From: JBHHYS01 sp046757645
GTDB lineage: Bacteria; Acidobacteriota; Terriglobia; Acidiferrales; 2-02-FULL-67-57
Direction: 5' to 3'
Length of the DNA: 5,412 bases
Assembly: GCA_046757645.1 (NCBI GenBank)
Contig: JBHHYS010000129.1
Location: 1 to 5,412 of the forward strand
The first letter of the stretch is position 1, and each line of letters starts with the position of its first letter. The notes below the pieces were generated by a model. It did not search any database and was not told the DNA's origin. It worked only from the letters and a program-made list of their open reading frames with translations. Below, piece after piece: positions 5,293-5,412 of the stretch. The position numbers were made by a program, and so were the translations under genes.

Positions 5293-5412
5293 ATGGAATT
5301 CCAGGATAAGGCGTTGATTTGTGTGGATTGCGGCGCCGAGTTCGTGTTCACGGCCGGCGAGCAGATGTTTTTCGCCGACAAGGGCTTCAAGCACGAGCCC
5401 AAGCGCTGCAAA
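5293..5412 (+). CDS. small zinc-ribbon domain protein (N-terminal part, cut by the right edge)
   Basis: The 40 visible residues begin MEFQDKALICVDCGAEFVF and end at KHEPKRCK. They match the small bacterial zinc-ribbon proteins (probable zinc-binding domain, zf-trcl-like) with the pattern CxxCG, FTAGEQ, FF, KGF, EPxRC. Cys10 and Cys13 form the first zinc knuckle and Cys39 opens the second; the fourth Cys should lie just past the edge. The ATG at 5293 has GGAG 7 nt upstream (5282-5285). The cellular role of this family is not established. Nucleic-acid or ribosome association would suit the rpsU neighbour, but that is only inference from context. Confidence 0.85.
   Translation, partial: MEFQDKALICVDCGAEFVFTAGEQMFFADKGFKHEPKRCK

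Overview
The window comes from a GC-rich bacterium that uses the standard genetic code: the gpmI homologue ends in TGA with a normal family C-terminus. The bS21 and zinc-ribbon proteins, and the pairing of the two genes, look like what I would expect in Acidobacteriota. That is a family-level impression, not a demonstrated assignment.

Layout. Two transcription directions diverge from an intergenic region at about 4734-5023. Leftward (minus strand) from an extended -10 promoter near 4807-4815 run a 92-residue protein of unknown function, enolase (eno), a possible 27-codon coupling ORF, cofactor-independent phosphoglycerate mutase (gpmI), an exported protein gene interrupted by one in-frame TGA, and the N-terminal 189 residues of a D-2-hydroxyacid dehydrogenase that runs off the left edge. 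Rightward (plus strand) lie rpsU (ribosomal protein bS21, GTG start with a near-perfect Shine-Dalgarno) and the first 40 codons of a small zinc-ribbon protein cut by the right edge.

How the genes relate. GpmI and Eno catalyse consecutive steps of lower glycolysis (3-phosphoglycerate to 2-phosphoglycerate to phosphoenolpyruvate). The truncated dehydrogenase belongs to a family whose substrates include phosphoglycerate, glycerate and hydroxypyruvate, so a C3-acid theme is plausible but unproven. The plus-strand pair belongs to translation and an uncharacterised zinc-binding family.

Main discovery. The reading frame at 590-1372 (minus) looks like a single exported two-domain protein of 260 residues with an internal UGA at codon 181, giving a U-G-C motif. 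Immediately 3' of the UGA the mRNA can fold into a near-perfect hairpin (6 bp, 2-nt bulge, 6 bp, GGU loop), with the loop 19 nt after the UGA. That is the architecture of a bacterial SECIS element. I therefore call it a candidate selenoprotein of a family I cannot name. The only cysteine of the predicted mature protein lies two residues after the selenocysteine. A standard gene caller would split or truncate this gene.
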